Part shown: piece after piece, positions 1 through 9,257 of the stretch | Numbering within the stretch: position 1 is the stretch's first letter | Layout of the letters: each line of letters starts with the position of its first letter | From: AWTP1-13 sp963797005 | GTDB lineage: Bacteria > Pseudomonadota > Alphaproteobacteria > Rhizobiales > Hyphomicrobiaceae | Length of the DNA stretch: 64,000 bases | Reading direction: 5' to 3' | Assembly: GCA_963797005.1 (NCBI GenBank) | Contig: CAWCOF010000014.1 | Span: 124,001 to 188,000, forward strand | Translations under genes and position numbers: made by a program | Notes under the pieces: generated by a model | What the model was told of the DNA's origin: nothing | The model's input: only the letters and a program-made list of their open reading frames with translations | Databases searched by the model: none

Positions 1-471
1 TGCCAGGTATTCGAGCCGGGCCGATGTCGTGCTGTTGAGCCTGCCCTCGACGCCCACTCCATAGGCGAAGCCGGTATCGGTGTCGCGATCGTTCACGATC
101 CCGAGCCCCGCCGTGCCGTAGAGCAGGAGGTTCGGCAGGATGAGATAGCCGACGCGGCCGCGCGCCGACACCAGCCAGTCGACATTGTCGGCGTCCGAGA
201 GCGACATGTCGGCTTCCACGCCATACACGATGGCACCAGCCTGCCAGTTGTAGCCGAGCTGCACGCCGCCGATCATGCTATCGTCATCGCCCGTATCGAC
301 GCCGCCGATGTGCACCCCGCCGTAAACACCCTGCCAGATCGAGGGCTTGCCGTAGTCGGCCGGCCACGACGGGTGTCGCGCGGACGATCCGTCCGCCATC
401 GCCACCGTGCCTGCCAACCCGACGATTGCCGCTGCTGCTAGTAAGATGATCCCCGTACGCAATACGCGCAT
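1..471 (-). CDS. Outer-membrane beta-barrel (Omp25/porin-like) protein, partial
   Basis: The gene starts with ATG at 471 and runs off the left edge after 157 codons, so the C-terminus is missing. The first ~26 residues are a signal peptide (hydrophobic core LLAAAAIVGLAGTVAMA). After it come short strands with alternating aromatic and small residues such as WQGVYGGVHIGG, LGYNWQAGAIVYGVEAD and RVGYLILPNLLLYGTAGLG. This pattern is typical of the small 8-stranded outer-membrane barrels (OMP_b-brl / Omp25-31 type) common in Hyphomicrobiales. An outer-membrane structural or porin role is inferred from that family. The last visible residues, RLEYLA, look like a late strand, so roughly 30-60 residues are probably missing. 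Confidence 0.8.
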   Translation of the reverse strand, partial: MRVLRTGIILLAAAAIVGLAGTVAMADGSSARHPSWPADYGKPSIWQGVYGGVHIGGVDTGDDDSMIGGVQLGYNWQAGAIVYGVEADMSLSDADNVDWLVSARGRVGYLILPNLLLYGTAGLGIVNDRDTDTGFAYGVGVEGRLNSTTSARLEYLA

Positions 472-793
472 GTCTTCGTCTCCATGACCTCAACCCCCCA
501 TACCCCGGGCCGAGCGAGACGGCGGCTCACCACGCGCAATGGTGCCGAGGCCTTGTGGCCGACTGAAGGTATTGGCGGATGATCACTGCATGTCCCGGCG
601 GTCTCTATGCGGCTGCGATCAGGTCTCTGGCCAATTAAAAGGCTGTAAAATCAACGATGTAGCGGACTCCCCGTATCGTCTCCGCTTGAGCATTTATGTG
701 GCGCGAAAGCCTCGCGCTGCGAGGAATTGCGGGCAGCCAGCGGTTGCCCGCGTCACGATGTGCGTGTCGCGGGCGGCTTGAAACGGAACCGCG
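472..793. other. Intergenic gap, no gene supported
   Basis: This 322-bp gap lies between the divergent-facing start of the barrel gene and the stop of the L,D-transpeptidase gene. A possible 80-codon plus-strand frame from 539 has unbiased composition, no ribosome-binding site and no recognisable motif, so it was not called. The stretch 637-700 is relatively AT-rich. It could hold the barrel gene promoter, but no clear -35/-10 pair was found. Confidence 0.5.
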
Positions 794-2719
794 CTAGTTG
801 CCGAAGATGGCCTTGAACGGGTCGAAGTTGGACGGGGAAGGCTGAGGTGGCCGCTTGCGCCGCGACGCGGCCCGCCGCCGCGACGGCCGAGAGGGCTCGG
901 CCGAGGTCACCGCCAGGTTGACCGCGCGGCCCTCGAGCGCGGAGGCCGCGCGCCGATCGAGGCCGTAGATGTCGTCGTGGTAGGAGACCTTGCCGGCATC
1001 GTCGACGGTTGCCGTGAAGTAGGTGATGTGCACCGGGATGGGGTGGTCGAGCTTGATCTCGCCGCCGTGCCGCACGTACTCGGCCACCTTGCCCGACGAC
1101 CAGCCCTTGTCGGCGGCGAGCAGCGCCTCGGCCAGCCGCACGGGGTTCTGCACGCGCATGCAGCCGTGGCTGAAGGCGCGGGTGGCACCGCCGAAGAGAT
1201 GCCGCTCCGGCGTGTCGTGCATGTAGACGTCGTGCTTGTTGGGGAAGCGGAACTTGACGATGCCGAGCACGTTTGTGGGGCCCGGCGGCTGGGTAAAATC
1301 GAACTGGCGGATGTCGGTGCTCGACCAGTTCACCGAGTCGGGGTCGATCGGGCGGCCGGCATGGCTGACCTGCAGGCCATGCGCTCTCAACACGGAGGAG
1401 GCGGTGGGGCCGAACAGCCAGCTGCCGCTTGTCTCGCGCAGCTGCGGCCACAGCTCGTTGGCTTTCATGCCGGGCGGCACGCCCCAGGAGGGGTGGAAGA
1501 TGATGAACTGCATGTTGGCCGAGAAGATCGGCGTGGGAGAGCTCATCTTGCCGACGACAATCTTCTCCGAAAGGATCACCTTGCCGTCCTGCACGAGTGA
1601 GGTCATCTGGTCCGGAACGCTGTCCCAGACGTAGATGGCGCCCAGCTTGTCCGGCATCCAACGCCAGCGCTCCATGTTGACGATCAGCCGCTGCTCGGCA
1701 TCGGCGCGCGACGGCTGCACCTTGGTGCCATTGAGCGCCGCGCGCGTGTTGCTGCCGATGATGCCGTCGGGGGCGAGACCGTGCTGGCTCTGATAGGTCT
1801 TGACCGCGTCGACCAGCGCAGCGTCGTAGACGGTCTCCCGGCCGTCCGCCGGCGCGGCGACCGACAGCCGCTGGCGCACGAGGGCCACCTGGGGGTGATC
1901 CTCGCCGGCGCGGATCACGGGGCCGTCAGGCACCCGCACCGCCGGCGGGGCCTCGTCCCCGTTCTGTCCTTTCCGGATCGCCAGCAGCGCCTGGCGCAGG
2001 CGCTCGAACTGCGGGTGCTTGGGATGCAGGTCGCGCAGGTATGCGTCGGTCGCGTGCGTTGCCGCCACGGCGGACAGCACCGACGCGGGGTCGTAGATCA
2101 CCGGCTTCTGATCGAACAGGCGGCTCACGGACGACGGCGCGACCCGTCCCCCGCGCGCGTATCGCGCATACTTGAGCACCGCGACCCCGAGCTTGATCTC
2201 GGCTTCGGCCAGGGCCTCCGTGGTCGGCTGGGCCGCGAGCGTCGGCAGCTCGAAAGCCGATGCCTTCAGTCCCCAATCGTCGGCCTTGCGGATCTCGTCC
2301 ATGGCGGCGGTGGCGCGCGGCGTGAAGCCATCCTTGCTGGTCCAGATCGGTTGATTGGCGTGCCCGTAGTGGGCGACGAGGCCGTCGTGGTCCTCGCGCT
2401 CGCTGCCCTTGGTTCCTTCAGCCGCTGCCGCGAGCCGTTCGCGCACGAGCGCCACGATCGGATCTGCGGTCTCTGCCGCCGCCGCGTCGGCGGGTGCCGC
2501 TGGAGTTCCGGGTGCGGCGGGCGGTGGTCCGACGACCTCGGGCGGCGTCAACGGGTCGGGGGCCCCATCCGCCGAAGGCTCCGCGTCCAGGTCCAGCGCG
2601 CGTGCGGACTTGGTTGGCGTCGCGTCCTGGCCCACGGCCGGCGTCGGCAACCCACTCCACAGCAATGCTGCGCACGCGAACGCGACGAACGCGGATGCGA
2701 AGACCGCTTTGGTCGACAT
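794..2719 (-). CDS. L,D-transpeptidase (YcbB/LdtD-like) with peptidoglycan-binding domain
   Basis: A 641-aa exported cell-wall enzyme that should form 3-3 cross-links between meso-diaminopimelate residues of peptidoglycan. ATG at 2719 is chosen over an upstream in-frame start because GGGAG precedes it by 5 nt and it opens a signal peptide (MSTKAVFASAFVAFACAALL). A proline- and alanine-rich linker follows, then a scaffold domain, a PG_binding_1 module near residues 270-330 (core YQSQHGLAPDGIIGSNTRAA), and a C-terminal YkuD domain with the catalytic SHGCMRV motif, the cysteine lying near residue 520. The tail is very basic (SRRRAASRRKR). Domain order and length match the LdtD/YcbB class. The gene is monocistronic here. 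Confidence 0.9.
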   Translation of the reverse strand: MSTKAVFASAFVAFACAALLWSGLPTPAVGQDATPTKSARALDLDAEPSADGAPDPLTPPEVVGPPPAAPGTPAAPADAAAAETADPIVALVRERLAAAAEGTKGSEREDHDGLVAHYGHANQPIWTSKDGFTPRATAAMDEIRKADDWGLKASAFELPTLAAQPTTEALAEAEIKLGVAVLKYARYARGGRVAPSSVSRLFDQKPVIYDPASVLSAVAATHATDAYLRDLHPKHPQFERLRQALLAIRKGQNGDEAPPAVRVPDGPVIRAGEDHPQVALVRQRLSVAAPADGRETVYDAALVDAVKTYQSQHGLAPDGIIGSNTRAALNGTKVQPSRADAEQRLIVNMERWRWMPDKLGAIYVWDSVPDQMTSLVQDGKVILSEKIVVGKMSSPTPIFSANMQFIIFHPSWGVPPGMKANELWPQLRETSGSWLFGPTASSVLRAHGLQVSHAGRPIDPDSVNWSSTDIRQFDFTQPPGPTNVLGIVKFRFPNKHDVYMHDTPERHLFGGATRAFSHGCMRVQNPVRLAEALLAADKGWSSGKVAEYVRHGGEIKLDHPIPVHITYFTATVDDAGKVSYHDDIYGLDRRAASALEGRAVNLAVTSAEPSRPSRRRAASRRKRPPQPSPSNFDPFKAIFGN

Positions 2720-3024
2720 CGTTACTCCCGGGTACCTGCCAGAGCTGTCGAGAGGCTCCGCGGCGGCGCGTGCCGATGGGCCTGTAAGGCTTTGAACAAA
2801 GTGGCATGCTTCGCGCATCTGACAAAGGCCGTCTCAAGTGTTTTTGAACAGTCGATTGGCCGTACTGCGCGGAGCGCCGGGCAGGGCCGCGGGGCCCGCA
2901 GAACACAGCAGGGACGTGGCGACAGCGCGGCAAAAAGCAGTTAATCCTGCCGGCTCGCGCGGCGGGGCGCCATCGCCGTGCTCTCCTCTGCCCGAGGCCG
3001 CCCTCCCCCGGAGACTAGCGACGC
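2720..3024. other. Divergent intergenic region
   Basis: A 305-bp region between the L,D-transpeptidase start (minus) and the MFS transporter start (plus), so promoters for both must lie here or the genes are read from further away. Apart from the GGGAG ribosome-binding site of the minus-strand gene next to 2720, I see no convincing promoter, repeat or small gene. Confidence 0.4.
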
Positions 3025-4286
3025 ATGCGTGCCGTGCCCCTGCCTCTGGACCAGCATCAGCGCCGGTTGCTGCCGCTTCTCGGCTGGCTGACGGGGGCGA
3101 TGTTCTTCTTCTACGCCTGGGTGCTGCGCGTGGCGCCCAGCGTGATGGTCGAGGAGCTGATGCGCGATTTCGCCGTCGGCGCGGCCGTGCTCGGCAACCT
3201 GTCGGCTGCGTATTTCTACGGCTATGCGGGCATGCAGATCCCGGTCGGCCTGCTGCTCGATCGCTTCGGCCCGCGCCGGCTGATGACGGGTGCCGCGCTC
3301 GTGTGCGCGGGGGGCTGCGTGCTCTTCGCCACGGGCGAATCGCTGACCGCTGCCATTGCGGGACGTTTCCTGATCGGTGCTTCGGCCGCCTTCAGCCTGG
3401 TCGGTGCCATGGCGGTGGCGGGCCAGTGGTTCCCCGCCGATCGCTTCGCCGTCTTCTCGGGCTTGCCATGGCGGCGGGGATGGTCGGCGGCGTCTTCGGC
3501 CAGGCGCCGCTGCGCATCGCGGTCGAGGCGTCCGACTGGCGCACGGCCTCGCTGCTGCTCGCGGTGGGTGGCGTGGTGCTGGCGCTTGCCGCGTTCGCGA
3601 CGGTGCGCGACCGTTGGCACGGATCCGGCGGCATGCTCGCCGCGCTGTCGGGCCTCCGCACGGTGTTGGGGCACAGACAGACCTGGCTGATCTCGCTCGG
3701 CGGGCTCGGCACGTCGGCGCCGCTGCTAGGTTTCGCCGGTCTGTGGGGGGTGCCGTTCCTCGTGACGGCGTACCACTTGCCGCGCACGACCGCCGCCACG
3801 GTGACCTCCGCCGTCTTTGTCGGGTGGGCGATCGGGGCACCGCTTTACGGCTGGCTCTCCGACTACATCGGCCGCCGGTGCATACCGGCCCGGCTCGGCC
3901 TGGTCCTGCAAACCGGTGCGTTGGCCGCCGTCGTCTACGTTCCAGGCCTGTCGCTGGCCGGGCTGGCGTTGCTGTCGGGCCTCATCGGCTTTTTCGGCTC
4001 GGCGCAGATCGTGACCTTTGCGCTCGCCCGGGAGAACCACTCGTCGGGCTTGAGCGGCACGGCGATCGGCTTCTGCAACGCCATGGTCACGGGGGCCGGC
4101 GCGCTGTTCCAGCCGCTCGTCGGCTTCCTGCTCGACCTCGCCTGGAACGGCGAGACCGCGCACGGCGCGCGCGTCTACGACACGGGCGCCTACCAGCTCG
4201 CCTTCCTGTCGCTGATTGCCTGCTGCGTCGGCGGGTTCCTCTGTCTGCTCGCCGTGCGCGAGACCTACTGCCGCCCGCAGGCGTGA
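3025..4286 (+). CDS. MFS transporter (frameshifted in this sequence)
   Basis: A ~420-aa major facilitator permease with twelve hydrophobic segments; the substrate is unknown. The first half (FFFYAWVLRVAPSVM, then DRFGPRRLM, the MFS loop 2-3 signature) reads in one frame to about 3465. The second half (AMAAGMVGGVFGQAPLR onward, with WLSDYIGRR as the equivalent C-half loop) reads in the next frame. Restoring one G at about 3466 (TTGCC to TTGGCC) joins VFSGL to AMAAGM and gives one continuous protein. So one base is missing, either a consensus error or a real mutation. ATG at 3025 has only a distant GGAG. The gene may form a unit with the DUF849 enzyme 111 bp downstream, and could then import its substrate (inference). 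Confidence 0.8.
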
Positions 4287-4397
4287 GCGCGCGCCAATGC
4301 GAGCTTGCCTGGCGGCGCCGCCTCGGGAAGTATCGGCTAGCGTCGAACCGTTTGTCGGCCTTCCTTCCAACAACACAGCGCTCAAGGACCCTTGCCC

Positions 4398-5222
4398 ATG
4401 ACCCCCATCGTCATCACCGCGGCCATCACGGGCTCGGTGCCGCGCAAAAAGGACAACCCCGCCGTGCCGACCACGCAAGAGGAGCAGATCGAGGCGGCGC
4501 ACCAAGCCTATGAGGCGGGCGCGGCGCTCTTGCACCTGCACGTGCGCAACCCGGACGAGACCTCCTCGTCGGACCCCGAGAAGTTCGCGCGCGTGCAGGA
4601 GGGCGTGAAGAAGCACTGCCCCGGCATGATCATCCAGTTCTCGACCGGTGGGCGCGGACGCAGGCAGGAGGACCGCGGCGCCATGCTCTACCTGAAGCCC
4701 GACATGGCCTCGCTCGCCACGGGCTCGTGCAATTTCCCGACGGCGATCTATGAGAACGCCCCGCAGTTCGTGGAATACCTGTGCCAGGAGATGCTCAAGC
4801 ACTCGGTCAAGCCCGAGATCGAGGTGTTCGACGTGGCGATGCTCTACAACGCCGTCAACCTCACCAAGCGCGGCCTGATCAAGGCGCCGTTGCACGCGCA
4901 GTTCGTGCTGGGCGTGGTGAATGCGCTGCCGGTGCGGCGCAAGCTGCTCGAGTTTCTCGTCTCCGAGCTCAGGGAGATTGCGCCGGACGCCACGTGGTCC
5001 GCTCTGGGCACCGGCCGGTTCCAGCTCGAGGTCAACAAGTGGTGCGCGGAGCTGGGTGGGCACACGCGCACGGGCCTGGAAGACAACATGAAGGTCGGCA
5101 AGGACCGCCTGGCCGCCAGCAATGCCGAGCTGGTGCAACTCGCTGTCGAGGCGGCCAAGGCCTACGGCCGCCGGCCGGCGACGCCCGCCGAAGCGCGGCA
5201 GATCCTCGGCCTCGCGGCCTAG
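4398..5222 (+). CDS. BKACE family beta-keto acid cleavage enzyme (DUF849)
   Basis: A 274-aa cytoplasmic zinc enzyme of the DUF849 / 3-keto-5-aminohexanoate cleavage family. Family members condense a beta-keto acid with acetyl-CoA and cleave it to acetoacetate plus a CoA ester. The family start VITAAITGS is present, and HLHVRNPD near residue 47 supplies the two metal-binding histidines. Other hallmarks are IIQFSTGG, LATGSCNFP and GHTRTGLEDNM near the C-terminus. ATG at 4398 follows AAGGA by 9 nt; a TTG two codons upstream is less likely. Substrates across the family vary widely, so the exact keto acid cannot be read from sequence alone. Confidence 0.88.
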   Translation: MTPIVITAAITGSVPRKKDNPAVPTTQEEQIEAAHQAYEAGAALLHLHVRNPDETSSSDPEKFARVQEGVKKHCPGMIIQFSTGGRGRRQEDRGAMLYLKPDMASLATGSCNFPTAIYENAPQFVEYLCQEMLKHSVKPEIEVFDVAMLYNAVNLTKRGLIKAPLHAQFVLGVVNALPVRRKLLEFLVSELREIAPDATWSALGTGRFQLEVNKWCAELGGHTRTGLEDNMKVGKDRLAASNAELVQLAVEAAKAYGRRPATPAEARQILGLAA

Positions 5223-5452
5223 CCGCTCGCGCCAGGCACCGCGCCGGTCGACGGTCCTTTTCGAAGGCGGGCGGCTTGGCCGTGGACTGCAGGTTTTCCG
5301 GCGCATTTGGAGCTTGCCGCGGTTTTCCTGAGGATGCCGGTCGCCGGAGAACGGGAGATTTTCCGTTGCTGTGGCGACTCTGCCGCAGCCGCCACTGCTA
5401 CACTGGGCTTGAGGGCGCGTTGACCCACGGGCGGGGACCGGGGGCGTACCTC

Positions 5453-5824
5453 ATGGATTGGTTCGTCACGCAAAATGGGAAAGTCGTCGGGCCTCTGACC
5501 GTCGAAGGCGTGGTCGAGGCTGCCCGGCGCGGAGACCTTGCACGCAACGACTGCGTTTGGGACCCGAGCGCCGACAAGTGGCAGCTGGCGGCCCATGTGC
5601 CCGAGCTCTGGGCGGGGGACCTCGAGCCGTCAGACCTGGACCGCGGCCGAACACCCTGGAGCAAACGAGCGACTTGGCTGCGCGCCGCTGCGGCAGCGCT
5701 GATCGTTGGGGGGTCTGCGCTGTTGCTCTCGGTCACGATCCTTGGCTCGAGCGATGACCGGCACCCGCCTTCCGCGAAATTGAATTGCTCGCTCGAGGCC
5801 TACCTGCAGGGCAAGTGCCGCTGA
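5453..5824 (+). CDS. GYF_2 (DUF4339) domain membrane protein
   Basis: A 123-aa protein. Residues 1-~55 form a GYF_2 domain: WFVTQNGKVVGPLTVEGVVE, then ARRGDLARNDCVWDPSADKW, the usual 'tilted' WYxxxNGxxxGP fold seen in bacterial membrane-associated proteins. A single membrane helix follows (AAAALIVGGSALLLSVTIL, about residues 80-98) and then a short tail with two cysteines (NCSLEAYLQGKC). The likely topology is a cytoplasmic GYF_2 domain anchored by a C-terminal helix. The function is unknown; the domain is thought to bind proteins or peptides. There are 230 bp upstream without another gene. Confidence 0.75.
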   Translation: MDWFVTQNGKVVGPLTVEGVVEAARRGDLARNDCVWDPSADKWQLAAHVPELWAGDLEPSDLDRGRTPWSKRATWLRAAAAALIVGGSALLLSVTILGSSDDRHPPSAKLNCSLEAYLQGKCR

Positions 5825-5852
5825 GTGGAAGTGCGCCGCAGGCAGCCCCACG

Positions 5853-6559
5853 CTACGAGTGCGGCGCCTCGAAGCCGGCGCGTCTCGCGGATGGCGACGC
5901 GTCGCATCGCTGGTCAGCAGGGCGGCGAGCTGCCGTGCCTCGGCCGGCAGCTTGGCGCGCGCGCACACGCCGGCGGTATAGGTCGTCGCCAGCGCGAACG
6001 GCGCGGGCAGCGCACCCGCCAGCTCTATGCCTGGGACGCTCAGGATCTCCGTCACCTGCGTGCAGCCGATCGCCCGCTTCGCGGTGGATTGCGCCAGCGC
6101 GCGCATGGCGGTCGTGCCGTTGGGGTGCGTGCGCAGCCGGTCCGCCAGTGCACCGGTGAAGCCCAGGGTCTCGAGCACCTTGGCGAAATGGATGCTCGCG
6201 GTCGCCCGCTGCGGGTCGCCGAAGTGGATCTCGTCGGCAGCAACGAGCGCCGTGCGCAGGGTCTCCGCATCCGTGATCGCTGGCACCGGATCGCCGGCGC
6301 GCACCGCCACGGCCGTGCGCACGATGCCGATGTCGGCAGCGGAGCCTGCGGTCACGTGGCCGGACCGCGTGAGCTCGGCAATCAGCGCCGAGGTGAGGAT
6401 CACGAGGTCCGCCGGCGCGCCGGCGGTGAGCTTGTCGCGCATGGCACCGACCGCACTGAAGGTGCCGGAAATCTCGCAGCCGCTTTCCGACTTGAACCGA
6501 TCCCTCAGCGCGTTGACCAGCCCCTGCGCCGCACCGCCGCTCAGGATCTCGAGCTTCAT
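5853..6559 (-). CDS. ModA-like substrate-binding domain protein, frameshifted 3' end
   Basis: Related to molybdate-type periplasmic binding proteins (SBP_bac_11) but without a signal peptide: it starts MKLEILSGGAAQGLVNAL, so it is probably cytoplasmic. Family segments include FSAVGAMRDKL, APADLVILTS and the C-terminal lobe around CTQVTEILSVPGIE. It begins 13 bp after the molybdopterin subunit stop, so it is the third gene of that operon. Near the 3' end the frame breaks after LLTSDATR. Removing two extra bases (about 5890 and 5875) restores TRAIRE-AGFEAPHS and a TAG at 5853-5855, giving ~234 aa. Without correction the frame runs on to 5630. It may bind an oxyanion or act as an accessory to the oxidoreductase (inference). 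Confidence 0.7.
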
Positions 6560-6572
6560 GGGTGCGATTCCC

Positions 6573-8717
6573 TCAGGACATGGCCGCGACGATGCGGTCG
6601 CGCGTGATCGGCAGGTCGCGCACGCGCACGCCCAGCGCGTCGAACACGGCGTTGCCGATGGCGGCCGCCGTGGGCGCATGCGCGGCTTCGCCCGCTCCCA
6701 GCGACTTTTGATCGGGTCGCGCGATGATCTCGACCTCGACGGCTGGCACCTCGGAGAAGCGCAGGATCGGATAGGCTTCCCACGAGTCGCTGGTGATGCG
6801 CTCGCGATCGAAGCGCACCGCCTCCTTCAGCGTCCAGCTCGTCGCCTGCACGGCGCCGCCCTCGAACTGGTTGGCGACGCCGTCCGGATTGATCACGTCG
6901 CCGACGTCGGCGGCCACCACCAGCCGGCGCACGCGGATCTCGGCGTCGCCCTCGATCTCCGCCACCACCGCGCAATAGGCGCCCGAGTTCTTGTAGCGGG
7001 CATAGCCCAGGCCGTGGCCTTTGCCGTCTTGGCGTTTCCAGCCGCTCCAGTTCGCGCGCTTGGCCGCGGCCTCGAGCACGGCGCGCGCCCTGGGATCGGA
7101 GAGGTGACGGAGGCGGAAGGCCAGCGGGTCCTCGCCGCGTTCAGCCGCCAGCTCGTCCATGAACGACTCGATGGCGAACACGTTGGCGAAGGCGCCGAGC
7201 GTGCGCAGCGCCGAGGTGCGGATCGGCATCACCTGAAGCCGATGGCCGGTGACCCGCCAGGACGGGAAGTCGTAAAGGGGGATGGCATTGCGCTGCAGCC
7301 CGCCACCGCCGGCCAGCGGCGGGTCCGCCGAGATATATGGCGGGAAGGGCTTGGCCAGATGCTGGGCGGCCAGCAGCCGCGGTGTGTTGGCCCGGCCCGG
7401 ACGCGATACGTGGCCGTTGCCCCAGACGTCGTGGCGCCACGCGGCGATCTCGCCCTTGTCATCGAGATCGGCCTCCAGATCGACGACTTGCGCGGCACCG
7501 ACCGGCGCCCAGGCAAGCTCGTCGGCGCGCGACCATTGCAGCCGCAGGGGCCGGCCCGGCACGGCGCGCGCCAGCAGGGCGGCATCGAGCCCGACATCGT
7601 CGGCGCCGTTGTGGCCGTAGCAGCCCGCGCCTTCCACGTGCTCGATGACGATGCGCTCCGGCGGCAGGTCCAAGGTGAGTGCGAGGTCGGCGCGCAGATT
7701 GAAAACGCCCTGGCTGTGCGACCAGATGTGCACGGCGCCGTCGTCCCACCGGGCAATGGCCAGAGAGGGCGCCATCGAAGCGTGCGCGATATAGGGCCGG
7801 CTGTAGGAGTGCGCGACCGTGCGCGTCTTGGCCGCGGGGCTTCCCGCATCCTTCTCGCCGATCGGGAAGGTCTCGACCGTCTGGCTCTTGATCCAGGCAC
7901 GCAGGTCGGTTTCGTCCGGCAGCGCTTCGCCCTCAGACCAGCGCGCACCCTTCTGCAGCGCCTTGTGCCCGGCGGCAGCCGCCTCCTCGGTCTCGGCGAC
8001 AATGCCGAGGAAGCTGCCGTCGCGTACCACGGCCACGACGCCTGGGGTGGATCGCGCTGGGGCCTCGTCGAGGTCGGTGAGTCTGGCGGCGGGTGACGGC
8101 GGTCTCAGAACGCGGCCATGCAGCATGTCCGGCAGCGCAAGGTCGTGCACGAAGCGCGGGCTGCCGAACACCTTGTCGGGAATGTCGAGCCGCTGCGCCG
8201 GCGTGCCGACCAGCCGCCGCGCCGACACGGCCTTGGGCGTGGCGCCGGGTGCGGCATCGCGCGCGAGCAAGGCCTCGTCCGCCAGCTCCCAATAGCTGGT
8301 GCGCAGATTGCCGGGCCCGACAATCGTGCCGTCCTCTATCGTGAGGCTCTCGGCCGGGACGCCGAGCCGCTGTGCGGCGGCGGCGAGATAGATCGCCCGC
8401 GCCTGCGCGCCGGCATAACGCAGCGCCGAGCCGGACTGCTCGACCGACAGGCTGCCGGAGGTGACGCCCTCGTTCGGGCTCGCTGCCGTGGTCGCCGCCA
8501 CCATGCGCACGCGGGAGAGATCGACGTCGAGCTCCTCGGCTGCGATCTGGGCGAGCGCCGTCAGGATGCCCTGCCCGATCTCCACCTTGCCGGGCGAGAC
8601 CGTGACGGTGCCGTCGGCATTGAAGCGCAGCCATTGCGACAGCCGCGGATTGGTCTCGAGGCTGCCCGGCAATTTTCCGCCGGGCGCATCGACCATGTGA
8701 TAGCCGGCGCCGGTCAT
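6573..8717 (-). CDS. Xanthine dehydrogenase-family molybdopterin-binding subunit
   Basis: The 714-aa catalytic subunit of a molybdenum hydroxylase of the isoquinoline 1-oxidoreductase / aldehyde oxidase type (IorB-like). It binds the molybdenum cofactor and hydroxylates an unknown substrate using water. The N-terminal part (VTVSPGKVEIGQGILTALAQ) and the C-terminal GAGEAAHAPTAAAIGNA, with the expected catalytic glutamate, fit the family. VEGAGCYGHNGADDV is the usual mid-protein cofactor motif. ATG at 8717 follows a strong AAGGAGGGGG and overlaps the TGA of the iron-sulfur gene (ATGA), so the two subunits are translationally coupled. No FAD subunit gene is adjacent, which fits the two-subunit Ior type that uses an external electron acceptor. 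No Tat signal is seen. Confidence 0.88.
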   Translation of the reverse strand: MTGAGYHMVDAPGGKLPGSLETNPRLSQWLRFNADGTVTVSPGKVEIGQGILTALAQIAAEELDVDLSRVRMVAATTAASPNEGVTSGSLSVEQSGSALRYAGAQARAIYLAAAAQRLGVPAESLTIEDGTIVGPGNLRTSYWELADEALLARDAAPGATPKAVSARRLVGTPAQRLDIPDKVFGSPRFVHDLALPDMLHGRVLRPPSPAARLTDLDEAPARSTPGVVAVVRDGSFLGIVAETEEAAAAGHKALQKGARWSEGEALPDETDLRAWIKSQTVETFPIGEKDAGSPAAKTRTVAHSYSRPYIAHASMAPSLAIARWDDGAVHIWSHSQGVFNLRADLALTLDLPPERIVIEHVEGAGCYGHNGADDVGLDAALLARAVPGRPLRLQWSRADELAWAPVGAAQVVDLEADLDDKGEIAAWRHDVWGNGHVSRPGRANTPRLLAAQHLAKPFPPYISADPPLAGGGGLQRNAIPLYDFPSWRVTGHRLQVMPIRTSALRTLGAFANVFAIESFMDELAAERGEDPLAFRLRHLSDPRARAVLEAAAKRANWSGWKRQDGKGHGLGYARYKNSGAYCAVVAEIEGDAEIRVRRLVVAADVGDVINPDGVANQFEGGAVQATSWTLKEAVRFDRERITSDSWEAYPILRFSEVPAVEVEIIARPDQKSLGAGEAAHAPTAAAIGNAVFDALGVRVRDLPITRDRIVAAMS

Positions 8718-9187
8718 GTGCTCGCCCCCTCCTTGGCTGCACGCAGGACGGCGCGCACGATGCGGTTGTGCGAGCCGCACCGGCACAGGTTGCGATCGAG
8801 CGCGGCGCGTACCTCGACCTCGGTCGGCGCCGGATTGCTCTTCAGGAGCGCGGCCGCCGAGATGAGAATTCCCGAGATGCAGTAGCCGCACTGCATGGCC
8901 TGCTCGCCGATGAAGGCGCGCTGCAGCGGGTGGGGCCGCTCGGGCGTGCCGAGGCCCTCCACGGTTGTGACGTCCTTGCCGGTTGCGGCCCACAGCGGCG
9001 TGTCGCAGGCCGCGACCGCGTGCCCGTCGAGGAGGACGTTGCAGGCGCCGCATTCGTTGGCGCCGCAGCCGAAGTGCGTGCCCATCAGGGCAAGCTGCCC
9101 GCGCAGCACCGACAGCAGCGGCGTTGCGGGGTCGGCGTCGACCACGTGCTCCACGCCATTGACGCGCAGCTTCACCGGTTCGCTCAT
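8714..9187 (-). CDS. (2Fe-2S)-binding subunit of molybdenum hydroxylase
   Basis: A 157-aa electron-transfer subunit with two [2Fe-2S] domains. The N-terminal plant-type ferredoxin domain has GCGANECGACNVLLDG. The C-terminal helical domain has QCGYCISGILISAAALL and NLCRCGSHNRIVRAV, together giving the eight cysteines expected for the IorA/CoxS family. It carries electrons from the molybdenum centre of the partner encoded just downstream. Its TGA overlaps the partner's ATG. It is first in a three-gene unit (iron-sulfur, molybdopterin, ModA-like protein). The upstream gap to the RraA-family gene is only 70 bp, so that gene may be read from the same promoter. Confidence 0.92.
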   Translation of the reverse strand: MSEPVKLRVNGVEHVVDADPATPLLSVLRGQLALMGTHFGCGANECGACNVLLDGHAVAACDTPLWAATGKDVTTVEGLGTPERPHPLQRAFIGEQAMQCGYCISGILISAAALLKSNPAPTEVEVRAALDRNLCRCGSHNRIVRAVLRAAKEGAST

Positions 9188-9257
9188 AATGGGGCTCGTG
9201 TTCGAAATTTGTCGGCGCCCATTGGTAGCCCAGTTGAGGGATGGGCGGCAACAAACG

